Origin: JACKIC01 sp964543795
GTDB lineage: Bacteria; Planctomycetota; UBA1135; UBA2386
Direction: 5' to 3'
DNA length: 64,000 nucleotides
NCBI GenBank assembly: GCA_964543795.1
Contig: CAZIZN010000028.1
Location: 1-64,000, forward strand
The notes beneath the pieces were generated by a model that was given only the letters and a program-made list of their open reading frames with translations, ran no database searches and was not told the DNA's origin. Both the position numbers and the translations under genes were made by a program. Shown piece after piece: positions 15,916 through 23,805 of this stretch. Each line of letters starts with the position of its first letter. The first letter of the stretch is position 1.

Positions 15916-16554
15916 TCACTTCTTGGCCTTGGGCTTGCCCTTGGCGACTTCTGCGACCGGGGGCTTGAACTGGAGCACGAGCGGGAACTCGAGCGACTCG
16001 GCCGGAACCCGCTTCTTGTCGATGTCGAGCTTGAACGACGGATCCGACTTGTCGATCTCGGCGGCGAACGAGGCCCCCGCGATGTCGTCGTGCAGGTTGG
16101 CGATGCGAGCCTTCTCCTCGCCCTGCACCGAACCGGGCATCGACACCGTGGCCCCCTTCTTCGCGTCGGTCTTCACCGTGACGCCGGAGAACCAGGCGAG
16201 GTGGCGCTCGGTGTCGCCGTTGTTGTTGACGATGTCGATCAGTTCGTCGCAGAACTTCGACCACAGGCGCCGGGACTTGCCGATCTCCTGGATCGTCTGC
16301 ACGCGCGCGGCGTAGTCCTTCTTGTTGCTCTCGAGCTCGGTCAGGTACTTGAGCTGACCCTGCATGCTGCTGAGCTGGGTGTCGACGCCGGTGAGGCGCT
16401 CCTCGACCGCGGCGAGGTCGCCGAAGTAGACGAGCCCGAACCAGCCGACCGAGGCGCTCGAGACGACGGCGGCGGCGAACGCCGCGGCGATGACGCGCGC
16501 CGGCAGGCGGTTGCCCCGGCGCATCTCGACAGGAAGAAGATTGATGCGGATCAC
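15916..16554 (-). CDS. pilN: Type IV pilus inner-membrane protein PilN
   Basis: PilN binds PilM through its cytoplasmic N-terminus. The 212-residue protein begins MIRINLLPVE, containing the INLLP motif that docks into PilM, followed by a TM helix (about 20-43), a coiled-coil stretch (AAVEERLTGVDTQLSSMQGQ) and a C-terminal ferredoxin-like region. A Lys/Pro-rich tail ends the protein. It follows pilM by 11 bases and precedes the PilO/P fusion by 11, so the three are one operon. Confidence 0.93.
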   Translation of the reverse strand: MIRINLLPVEMRRGNRLPARVIAAAFAAAVVSSASVGWFGLVYFGDLAAVEERLTGVDTQLSSMQGQLKYLTELESNKKDYAARVQTIQEIGKSRRLWSKFCDELIDIVNNNGDTERHLAWFSGVTVKTDAKKGATVSMPGSVQGEEKARIANLHDDIAGASFAAEIDKSDPSFKLDIDKKRVPAESLEFPLVLQFKPPVAEVAKGKPKAKK

Positions 16555-16565
16555 GGTGGTTCTCC

Positions 16566-17588
16566 TCAGGCTGCTGCGGCGAGGCCGAGCGCCACGGCGA
16601 GCTGCGGCGCGAGTTGGTTGAGCGCCTCGACGTCCACGTTCTCGGCGCGGACCTTGAGGCCTTCGATCGGGTTCCAGGTCTTGGTACGCTTCTCGAAGAT
16701 CTTCTCGAAGCTCTCCTCGAGGAACGGCAGGAGCGCCGTGCCGCCGGTGAGCCAGACCTCCTGCACTTCGCCGTCGAACTGGTTCTCGAAGAAGTCGAAC
16801 GACAGGTTGACCTCGTTGCCGAGGTCCTCGAGCACCTGGCCGACCGCCTCCTGGACCACCGCCAGCTGCTCGCCGGGCTCCCGCTTCATCTGTTCGGCTT
16901 GCGCGGGGTCGACACCGACCCTGCGGGCGATGGCGTTCGTCAGGTCCTGGCCGCCCATCGGCACTTCACGGGCGAAGTAGCTGACGTTGTCGCGCAGGAT
17001 GTTGATGCTGGCCTTGGTCGCGCCGATGTCGATCAGCGCCACCGTGCGCCCGGGATCCTGGATGCCGGGATTCACGAGGTCGCCGAGCTCCCACGCGTTG
17101 CCGAGCGCGAAGCCGTCGACGCCGACCGAGACGGGCTGCAGGCCCAGTTCCGTCAGGATGCGCGCATGGTCGGCGACGATCGTCTTCTTCGCCGCGACGA
17201 GCAGGACCTTCATCTCCGGCTTGCCGGCCTGGTCGACGGTCGTGGCCAGCTTCTGGGCGTCGAGCTCGACCTCGTTGACGTCGAACGGGATGTACTTGTC
17301 GGCCTCGAGGCGCACCGCCGAGAGCAGCTTGTCCTCCGCCATCTCGGCCATGCTCACGTAGCGGAAGACGACGTTCTTGCCGCTGACCGCGGTGGCGACC
17401 CGCTTGCTGCGGAAGCGCGCCACGCGCATCAGTTCGGCGATCGCGTCCTGCCGCGCGCCTTCGTTGGGGACCTCGATCTGGGCGTAACCCGAGATCACAT
17501 GGTCGTACTTGTCACGAGTGAGTTCGACGGCCTTGATGCAGGTGCTGCCGATGTCGAGACCCACGATGCTCTTTCGCTGCTTCAGCAT
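16566..17588 (-). CDS. pilM: Type IV pilus assembly ATPase-fold protein PilM
   Basis: FtsA/actin-like cytoplasmic protein of the pilus platform. The 340-residue protein has the phosphate-1 motif IVGLDIGSTCIKAVEL near the N-terminus, a GKNVVFRYVSM segment, the second phosphate loop ALIDIGATKASINIL, and the adenosine motif EVWLTGGTALLPFL. Length is typical. The ATG at 17588 lies 9 bases after an AGGAAGG Shine-Dalgarno; the longer open frame upstream has no homology. First gene of the pilM-N-O/P-Q operon. Confidence 0.94.
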   Translation of the reverse strand: MLKQRKSIVGLDIGSTCIKAVELTRDKYDHVISGYAQIEVPNEGARQDAIAELMRVARFRSKRVATAVSGKNVVFRYVSMAEMAEDKLLSAVRLEADKYIPFDVNEVELDAQKLATTVDQAGKPEMKVLLVAAKKTIVADHARILTELGLQPVSVGVDGFALGNAWELGDLVNPGIQDPGRTVALIDIGATKASINILRDNVSYFAREVPMGGQDLTNAIARRVGVDPAQAEQMKREPGEQLAVVQEAVGQVLEDLGNEVNLSFDFFENQFDGEVQEVWLTGGTALLPFLEESFEKIFEKRTKTWNPIEGLKVRAENVDVEALNQLAPQLAVALGLAAAA

Positions 17589-17901
17589 GACGACTGGCCT
17601 TCCTCCGGGGGATGCCCGCTTCCGGCGCGCTATCGGCACACGGCCCGACCCGGATTGAGCCCATCCCCGCGGCACCCTCCCGCCGGCACGGAACCGCCGG
17701 CGCCACGACGGAACCGGCGGGTCGGCGCCCGGGGCCCGCGGTCGCGACGCACACGGCGCCAGCAACGCGCCGCCGATGGCGGGTCCGATCCGAGACGATC
17801 CGCGGCAGCGGCCGGAGCGGCGCCCCCTGCGTCCGGCGCCGGGCGCACCCGGCCCGTGCGGCGCCTCGCGGCCGCCGGCGGCGGCGATCAGTCCGCCCGT
17901 C
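17589..17901. other. Gene-free gap upstream of pilM
   Basis: This 313-base very GC-rich stretch separates the HPr stop from pilM. No gene is supported. An 8-bp inverted repeat, CCCGCCGG/CCGGCGGG, brackets two near-identical GGTTCCGT copies at about 17689-17722 and could end transcription of the ptsN-HPr unit, although no T tract follows. I found no convincing -35/-10 pair for pilM, which may use another sigma factor. Confidence 0.5.
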
Positions 17902-18189
17902 TCACTCCTCGCCGAAGTTCGCCTGGACCAGTTCGGCCAGGGCGCGCAGCATGTCCTCGGCGTCGGGGCCGTTGGCGACCAGCTCGAGCTCGGCACCGCA
18001 CTCGGCCGCCAGCATCATCATGCCCATGATGGACTTGCCATCGACGCGCTCGTCCTGGTCGGTGCGGCCCACCTGGATGCTCGACGCGTAGGCGTTCGCG
18101 GTCTGCACGAACAGGTGCGCCGGACGGGCATGCAGACCGTGCCGGTTCGTCAATACGACGCGTGCGACGCGCGGCGGCCAATCGCTCAT
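17902..18189 (-). CDS. ptsH: HPr-family phosphocarrier protein
   Basis: Phosphocarrier of the PTS. The 95-residue protein has the phosphorylated histidine in NRHGLHARPA and the regulatory serine region GKSIMGMMMLAA, both diagnostic, and ends with the standard helix (PDAEDMLRALAELVQANF). The start overlaps the ptsN stop (ATGA). Coupling to an EIIA of the nitrogen type and absence of sugar permease genes suggest a regulatory PTS (NPr-like) rather than sugar uptake. No EI or HPr kinase gene is in view. Confidence 0.93.
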   Translation of the reverse strand: MSDWPPRVARVVLTNRHGLHARPAHLFVQTANAYASSIQVGRTDQDERVDGKSIMGMMMLAAECGAELELVANGPDAEDMLRALAELVQANFGEE

Positions 18190-18656
18190 GCCCGGGCTCC
18201 GGGCACCATCTCGCGCAGCAGGTCCCGCATCGCGTCCGCATCCTCGGCCTCGGCCAGGAAGCGCCGGAAGTCCGTGTTGCGCGCCAGGGTCGAGATCCAG
18301 CGCAGGCACTGCAGGTGCTTCTCGGGTTCGCTCGTCGGAGAGACCAGCAGGAACAGGATCGTCACGGACCGGCCGTCGATGGCCTGCCACTCGAGTCCCG
18401 GCGAACACCGGGCGACGACGAGCGCGACTTCCGTGATGTCGTCGCTCTTCACGTGCGGCACGGCGACGCCGTTGCCGAGTCCCGTGCTGCCGATCGCCTC
18501 CCGATCCGCGAGCTTCTTCGCCAGCGGCTTGTGGGCCTTGGCGGGCACCGCGGAGCGCTCCAGCGCTGCGCCGAGCAGTTCCTTGAGCGCGGCTTCCTTG
18601 CTGGTGGCAGTGAGGGCGGGCAGGACGGCCGCAGATTCGACCAACCGGGCAATCAT
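18186..18656 (-). CDS. ptsN: PTS IIA component, nitrogen-regulatory type
   Basis: Receives phosphate from HPr/NPr and acts as a regulator. The 156-residue protein has the EIIA-Ntr/Fru fold with the active histidine in GLGNGVAVPH, then DGRSVTILFLLVSP and EPEKHLQCLRWISTLARN, all typical. The 297-base gap before it (18657-18953) has no gene. A weak promoter-like pair there, TTGCGC-17-CACACT ending just before the start, is not convincing. Confidence 0.9.
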   Translation of the reverse strand: MIARLVESAAVLPALTATSKEAALKELLGAALERSAVPAKAHKPLAKKLADREAIGSTGLGNGVAVPHVKSDDITEVALVVARCSPGLEWQAIDGRSVTILFLLVSPTSEPEKHLQCLRWISTLARNTDFRRFLAEAEDADAMRDLLREMVPGARA

Positions 18657-18953
18657 GGCGGCAGTGTGGGGAAACGGTCCGCACGGCGCAACGACTGGCT
18701 TGGCGGCCGCAGGATCCGGGCCCGACGGGGCCGAACTGCGCCGGGGACCCGCTCGTTCCCCGGCGTCCGGCCACCGGCCGAGGAGTCCGCGCAGCCATGG
18801 CCGCCTCGCGGCCGGCCGCCGCGTCGCATGCGCGGTCCACCGGCATGGATCCGACCGAGGCGCGTGACCCCGCCGGCCACGGCGGCACGGCGCCGCACGG
18901 CCGCGGCCGAGAAGGAGTCGAGGGGAAGGCGTCGCGGCTGCAGACGGCCCGGC

Positions 18954-19379
18954 TCAGGAGCGCAGGGACTTGCGCACGACCTCTTCGTAGGTCTCCTCTT
19001 CGCCCTTGCGGGCCTTCGCCCCGCCGCGCGGCTTCGCCGCCGCCGCCCGCGCCGCCTTGGCGCCGGGCACCTTGTGGTCCTTGCGCTTCTCCTTCTGCTT
19101 GCGCAACTGGGCCTGGAGCTTGTCGACGAGCAGATCGATCGTGCCCGAGAAGGAGGTGCCCCTTCCCTTGGCGACGATCGGGGCGCCGCGTCGGCGGTGC
19201 ACGACGAGTTCGATCTCCGGGTTCTTGTGGGCGTTGTCGGCGACGACCTCGATGCGCGTGAGGCTGTCGTGGTAGTGCGACAGGCGCGAGAGCTTGCGCG
19301 CCGCGTGCGTCTGCATGCGCTCGGAGATGTGCTCGTGACGGCCCTTGAACTCGATCGTGACGTCCGTTTCTTCGCTCAT
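18954..19379 (-). CDS. hpf: Ribosome hibernation promoting factor, HPF/RaiA family
   Basis: Binds the 30S subunit in stationary phase to form inactive ribosomes. The 141-residue protein begins with the S30AE domain (VTIEFKGRHEHISERMQTHA, KLSRLSHYHDSLTRIEVVAD, a VVHRRRG strand). After residue 95 there is a Lys/Ala-rich linker and a short acidic tail EEETYEEVVRKSLRS instead of the dimerising domain of long HPF. Placement next to ptsN parallels the hpf-ptsN pair of proteobacterial rpoN operons. No rpoN is present here. Confidence 0.88.
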   Translation of the reverse strand: MSEETDVTIEFKGRHEHISERMQTHAARKLSRLSHYHDSLTRIEVVADNAHKNPEIELVVHRRRGAPIVAKGRGTSFSGTIDLLVDKLQAQLRKQKEKRKDHKVPGAKAARAAAAKPRGGAKARKGEEETYEEVVRKSLRS

Positions 19380-19515
19380 GACTTGCTCGGTACTGCGGGC
19401 CGCACGGTATCGGCAGCCTGCGGCGACGCGATCAGAAATCCGCGCTTCGTCGCGGGCCTCGCGCGCCTCTCGGCGCCGCTCGTCGCGAGGCCGGCGCGGT
19501 CCGGGCGGCGCCGCT

Positions 19516-20427
19516 TCACCCGCCGGATGGCTCGAAGCCCCAGAACTTGACCTCTGCCTCCAGTTCGACGCCGAACTCCTCGCGGACCCGGCGGCGCACC
19601 TCCTGCATCAGCGCGACGAAGTCCGCGGCCGTGCCCCCGCCTTCGTTGACGAAGTAGTTGGCGTGCAGGCCGCTGACCTCGATGGCGCCGATGCGCAGCG
19701 TCTTGCAGCCGGCTCGCTCGATGAGCCGGCCGGCCGCGTCGCCCGGCGGGTTGCGGAACACGCAGCCGACGCTGCGCTGCGACACCGGCTGCGTGGCGTT
19801 GCGCTTCTTCAGCGACGCCGCGAAGCGTTCGAAGATCCGCTGCGGATCGTCGGGTTCGAGGCCGAACGTCGCCTGCAGCACGATCGCCCCTTGGAGCCGT
19901 CCGTCGCGATAGACCGGCGCGAATCGGTCCGGGCCGCGCACGGCGATCGAACCGTCCGGCTCGACCACGGTCAGCGAACGCAACACGTCGAACGTCTCGC
20001 CGTCGCGGGTGCCGGCGTTCATCGCCACGGCCCCCCCGACCATCGCCGGGATGCCCGTCAGGCGTTCGAGGCCGGAGAGGCCGACCTCCTTGGTCGCGCG
20101 CAGCAGACCGGGCAACGTACAACCGGCCCCGGCGGTGACCAGGTCCCGGTCGCGCACGATGCGGTTGAGGCTGGCGAGGTGCATCACGGCGCCGCGCACG
20201 CCGGCGTCGGCGACCACCACGTTGCTGCCGCCGCCGAGTACGCGCAGCGGAACGCCGAGTTCGCTGCAGGCCCGGACGGCCAGGGCCGCGTCTTCCTCGG
20301 CGTAGGGCTCGAGGAACCAGTCGGCAGGACCACCGATGCGCAGGTGCATGAACGGCGCGAGCGGCACGTTCTGGCGCACGGCGCCCCGCATGTCGGCGAG
20401 CGCGGCGCGAAGATCAGAGGTGGGCAA
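19516..20427 (-). CDS. murB: UDP-N-acetylenolpyruvoylglucosamine reductase MurB
   Basis: FAD enzyme making UDP-MurNAc. The 303-residue protein has the FAD motifs RVLGGGSNVVVAD and LTGIPAMVGGAVAMNAGTRD, then SVGCVFRNPPGDAAGRLIE and IEVSGLHANYFVN, consistent with type II MurB (no Tyr-loop insert). At the position of the catalytic serine of E. coli MurB a cysteine is read (SVGCVF). A TTG start at 20427, behind GGAGG, overlaps the murC end by 14 bases; an ATG at 20391 is the alternative. Last gene of the dcw cluster. Confidence 0.93.
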   Translation of the reverse strand: MPTSDLRAALADMRGAVRQNVPLAPFMHLRIGGPADWFLEPYAEEDAALAVRACSELGVPLRVLGGGSNVVVADAGVRGAVMHLASLNRIVRDRDLVTAGAGCTLPGLLRATKEVGLSGLERLTGIPAMVGGAVAMNAGTRDGETFDVLRSLTVVEPDGSIAVRGPDRFAPVYRDGRLQGAIVLQATFGLEPDDPQRIFERFAASLKKRNATQPVSQRSVGCVFRNPPGDAAGRLIERAGCKTLRIGAIEVSGLHANYFVNEGGGTAADFVALMQEVRRRVREEFGVELEAEVKFWGFEPSGG

Positions 20428-21853
20428 GCACTCCTCCCATCGCGAGATCGATGTCGCCGGCCCCGAGCAGCAGCACGACGTCGCCGGTGCGCGCCACCCG
20501 GGCCACCGCCGCCGGCAGCGCGGCGACTGCGCCCGCGCACTCGCTCCTCCCTCCGGCCGCGCACACCGCATCGACGAGGTCCTTCGCCGAGACCGACGCC
20601 TTCATCTCGGCGCTCTCGCGCGCACCGTAGATGTCGACGATCAGCGTGCGGTCCGCGCGGGCGAGCGCCTCGGCGAACTCGGGCAGCAGACACAACGTGC
20701 GCTGGAACTGGTGCGGCTGGAACGCCACCACGAGGCGACGGCCGGGGAACCGGCGCCGCGCGGCGTCGAGCACCACGCGAATCTCGGCGGGGTGGTGGGC
20801 GTAGTCGTTGACGAGCGTGTTGCCGGCCGGGCCCCTGTGCAGTTCGAAGCGGCGCCGCACGCCGCCGAACGCGGCGATCCCCGGGCAGGCGGCCTCGGCG
20901 TCGACGCCGGCGGCGTGGGCGAGGCCGAGCGCGAAGAGCGCGTTGTGCACGTTGTGGCGGCCCGTGATCGACAGCTGGACGCGCGGCAGACGGCGACCTT
21001 CGACGACGGGCACGAACGAGAACCTGCCGAGGTCGTCGCGCACGTCCAGCGCCCGGATGTCGGGCCACAGGCCGCTGCCGACGGTGAGGATGCGCATGTC
21101 GCTGCGCAGAGTGGCCAGCACCGCCTTCGGCACCGACTCGTCCACGAGCGCGACGCCACCCGGCCGCACCCGCGCGAGGTAGCCGGCGAATGCATCGACG
21201 AGTTCCCCGGTCGACGGATAGCAGTCGAAGTGGTCGTGGTCGACGTTGAGGATCGCCGCGCAGAGCGGGCGCAGGTTGTGGAAGCTGCGATTGAACTCGC
21301 AGGCCTCGACGACGAACTCCGGGCTGGCACCGGCGTGGCCGTTGCCGCCGAGTTCGGGCACCTCGCCGCCGATCAGGTGCGCCGGATCGACGCCCGCGGC
21401 CCGCAGGCCCGCGACGGTGAGGCCCGTCGTCGTGGTCTTGCCGTGCGTACCGCCGATCGCGAGGGTGCGCCGACCTTCACTGAGCCGGCCCACGGCCTCG
21501 GCATAGAGCAGCGACGTGAAGCCTCGCCGCACGCACTCCTGCACCTCGGGGTCCGCCGGGGAGACCGCCGCACTACGGATCACGTAGCCGTCTTCGCCGG
21601 CGATGCGTTCGGGTCGGCAGCCGACCCACAGTTCGCAGCCCGCCGAGATCAGGCCCTCGAACAGCGCCCCGGTCGTGGCATCGCTGCCGGTCACCTCGGC
21701 GCCGCAGCCGCGCAGCAGCCTGGCCAGGCCGCTCATGCCCGCCCCGCCGACGCCGACGAAGTGGAGCCGCCGGCTGGCGAAGCTCGTGCCCGGCAGCCCG
21801 GAACTGGTCCGCGGCGCCGGTTCGGCGGCTCGCTCGACCACCGCGTCGTTCAT
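20414..21853 (-). CDS. murC: UDP-N-acetylmuramate--L-alanine ligase MurC
   Basis: Cytosolic ligase adding L-Ala to UDP-MurNAc. The 479-residue protein has the Rossmann motif FVGVGGAGMSGLA near residue 32, the ATP loop IGGTHGKTTTT at about 133-142, NVDHDHFDCYPS, GRHNVHNALFALGLA and DYAHHPAEIRVVL, the full Mur ligase signature set. The H(x)N(x)NA motif and YAHHP are specific for MurC over MurD/E/F. The start overlaps the murG stop (ATGA). Confidence 0.96.
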   Translation of the reverse strand: MNDAVVERAAEPAPRTSSGLPGTSFASRRLHFVGVGGAGMSGLARLLRGCGAEVTGSDATTGALFEGLISAGCELWVGCRPERIAGEDGYVIRSAAVSPADPEVQECVRRGFTSLLYAEAVGRLSEGRRTLAIGGTHGKTTTTGLTVAGLRAAGVDPAHLIGGEVPELGGNGHAGASPEFVVEACEFNRSFHNLRPLCAAILNVDHDHFDCYPSTGELVDAFAGYLARVRPGGVALVDESVPKAVLATLRSDMRILTVGSGLWPDIRALDVRDDLGRFSFVPVVEGRRLPRVQLSITGRHNVHNALFALGLAHAAGVDAEAACPGIAAFGGVRRRFELHRGPAGNTLVNDYAHHPAEIRVVLDAARRRFPGRRLVVAFQPHQFQRTLCLLPEFAEALARADRTLIVDIYGARESAEMKASVSAKDLVDAVCAAGGRSECAGAVAALPAAVARVARTGDVVLLLGAGDIDLAMGGVLAHL

Positions 21854-23046
21854 GCCGCCCCCTCGCTGGACAGCCGCTCGCCGCCGACGTGCGTGGGCTG
21901 CGACCATCCGGCCGCGGCCTCCATGTCCTCGACGATGCACCGTGACGCGTCGGCTCGATGAAGGACACGGGCGCGTTCGCCCATGGCCACGAGGCGCGGA
22001 CGGTCGCGCAGCAGGTCGGTGAACAGGTCCCGCAACAACGCCACGGTGAGGTCCCGCTCGCCGATGATGCGCGCGGCACCGGCGTTCGCCAGCACCTCGG
22101 CGTTGCGCAGCTGCTGCTGGTCGCGGTGGTGCGGGTACGGCACGACGACGGCGGCCCGGCCGGCGGCGCACAGTTCGGCCACCGTGGTGCCACCGCCCCT
22201 GCAGACCACGAGATCCGCGGCGGCGAACATGCGGTCGACGTCGAGCGCGACCGGACGCACCTGGGCGCGCACACGGGCCCCGGCCGCGGCATAGAGCCGG
22301 CGCACCGCGTCGTCGTTGCCGAGGCCGGACAGGTGCAGCACCTGCACGGGGAACGGCAGCTGCACGAGGGCCTCGGGCACGACGGCGTTCAGCGCCCGCG
22401 CACCCTGGCTGCCCCCGGTCACCACCACCACGGGCAGGCCGTCGACGAGGCCCAGCGCTTCGCGCGCCGTGCGTCGATCGATTCTACCGAACTCGGGCCG
22501 CACGGGCGTACCCGTGAGCCGGCTGCGTGTGCTCGCGCCGCCGCGAACGGAGAGGCCGTGGTAGATGCGCAACGCCCAAGGCAACAGCCACCGGTTGGCG
22601 CGACCGACGACGGCATTCTGCTCGAGCAGGAAGAGCGGCAGCCCGAGGCTGCGTGCGGCCAGCCCGACGGGCAACGACGGACGCCCTCCCGTGCTGACCA
22701 CGCAGTCGACGCGCCGCTCGCGCAGCATGCGCCGCGCCGCGAGCGTCGAACGGGCCAGCCACAGCGGCACGGCCCAACGCGACGGCCGGCCGCCCGGCAG
22801 CGAGATCTCCGCCAGGTCCGGCAGTTCCCGGCGCAGGATCTCGCGCTCGACTTCGCGGCCCTCCGTCACCAGCAACGGCGCGTGCCCTCGCGCGCGCAGG
22901 GTGCGCGCCAACACGAGCGCCGGCAGCAGGTGGCCGCCGGTGCCGCCGCTGACGAGGCAGATGCGCCGGCCCATGGCGCTGGCGGCCGGCGGCTGGCAAG
23001 CGGCTTCCGCCGGACGGGCGGCGTCCACGTCGTGCGGAGCCTTCAC
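21850..23046 (-). CDS. murG: Undecaprenyl-PP-MurNAc-pentapeptide GlcNAc transferase MurG
   Basis: Membrane-associated GT28 enzyme making lipid II. The conserved part starts at MGRRICLVSGGTGGHLLPAL, with VSTGGRPSLPVGLAARSLG and LFLLEQNAVVGRANRWL, the donor-site VVTGGSQGARALN, and CRGGGTTVAELCAAGRAAVV. As annotated from the GTG that overlaps the LysM gene stop (GTGA) it has 398 residues, including a 24-residue Ala/Pro-rich N-terminal extension. Starting at the ATG at 22974 gives a more typical 374. Neither start has a good Shine-Dalgarno. Confidence 0.94.
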   Translation of the reverse strand: MKAPHDVDAARPAEAACQPPAASAMGRRICLVSGGTGGHLLPALVLARTLRARGHAPLLVTEGREVEREILRRELPDLAEISLPGGRPSRWAVPLWLARSTLAARRMLRERRVDCVVSTGGRPSLPVGLAARSLGLPLFLLEQNAVVGRANRWLLPWALRIYHGLSVRGGASTRSRLTGTPVRPEFGRIDRRTAREALGLVDGLPVVVVTGGSQGARALNAVVPEALVQLPFPVQVLHLSGLGNDDAVRRLYAAAGARVRAQVRPVALDVDRMFAAADLVVCRGGGTTVAELCAAGRAAVVVPYPHHRDQQQLRNAEVLANAGAARIIGERDLTVALLRDLFTDLLRDRPRLVAMGERARVLHRADASRCIVEDMEAAAGWSQPTHVGGERLSSEGAA

Positions 23047-23768
23047 TTGGCAGGCAGCAGGATGGAGCGGCCGATCTTGAGGCTGCGTGCGTCGAGGCCG
23101 GGGTTCAGGCGCTCGATCTCCTTGCGGCGCCGGTGGTCGCGCAGTTCGCGGCGCGCGATGCCCTCGAGCGTGTCGCCCTGGGCGATGACGTAGCTGCGGG
23201 TGCCGGCCGCGACCGGCGCGGCCTCGTTCTTCTTGCCGGCTCCCAGCACGCGGTCGATCTCCGCCGGCGTCGGCAGGAGGATCTCGGTGCCGAGCTGCAT
23301 CGTTCGCGCATCGACCTTCGGATTGAGGCGCACCAGCTCGGCGATCAGCTTCGGCGACCCGAGCTTGCGGGCGATGCTGTCGAAGGTGTCGCCGCGCACG
23401 ATGACGTGCGTCGTGCGGACCGGCGGCGGCGGTTCCTTGCCGGGCTCCGTCCTGGGCTCCGTCCTGGGCTCCGTCTTGGGCTCAGGATCGGGGACCAGCT
23501 CACCCTTCGCCACGGGCGGCGCTCCGCCGCCGGGAGGCTGCACCTTCGGCTTCTCTTCCTCGGTCAGGAAGATGTCGAGCAGCTTGTCGCCGCCGAGCGT
23601 CGCCTCGCTGGGGTTGCCGCCCTTCGGACCGCGGCCCGAGGCCTCGAGCACCGCGGACTGCGGACGCTGCACCGGCACGTCGCCGCCGCCCCAGATGGCG
23701 ACGCCGAGGATCAAGAAGATGACGAGACAGAGCACATAGAGGCCGTATTTCTCGAGTTGGCCCATCAC
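23043..23768 (-). CDS. Membrane-anchored protein with two LysM domains
   Basis: LysM domains bind GlcNAc chains of peptidoglycan. The 241-residue protein has one N-terminal TM helix (about 8-26), a Pro/Glu-rich spacer with repeated TEPR units, and two LysM domains: one at about 118-166 (HVIVRGDTFDSIARKLGSP) and one at about 192-240 (SYVIAQGDTLEGIARREL). The architecture predicts an inner-membrane anchor with periplasmic, wall-binding LysM modules. It lies between ftsW and murG and its stop overlaps the murG start, so a role in septal or lateral wall synthesis is inferred. I know no named orthologue in standard dcw clusters. Confidence 0.85.
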   Translation of the reverse strand: MMGQLEKYGLYVLCLVIFLILGVAIWGGGDVPVQRPQSAVLEASGRGPKGGNPSEATLGGDKLLDIFLTEEEKPKVQPPGGGAPPVAKGELVPDPEPKTEPRTEPRTEPGKEPPPPVRTTHVIVRGDTFDSIARKLGSPKLIAELVRLNPKVDARTMQLGTEILLPTPAEIDRVLGAGKKNEAAPVAAGTRSYVIAQGDTLEGIARRELRDHRRRKEIERLNPGLDARSLKIGRSILLPAK

Positions 23769-23805
23769 ACCCTCCCAGAACGGAATCGGAACGAAGCTGA
23801 CCGGA

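Noticed and set aside
17589..17760. Possible sigma54 (-24/-12) promoter for pilM
   Set aside because: TGGCGC-like stretches occur, but no GG-N10-GC with correct flanking bases was found.
18657..18700. Promoter-like TTGCGC-17-CACACT before ptsN
   Set aside because: The -10 has poor consensus and would leave almost no leader; not strong enough to call.
23442..23489. Tandem 12-bp repeat in the LysM gene
   Set aside because: It encodes TEPR units of the Pro/Glu spacer, in frame; a normal feature of disordered linkers.
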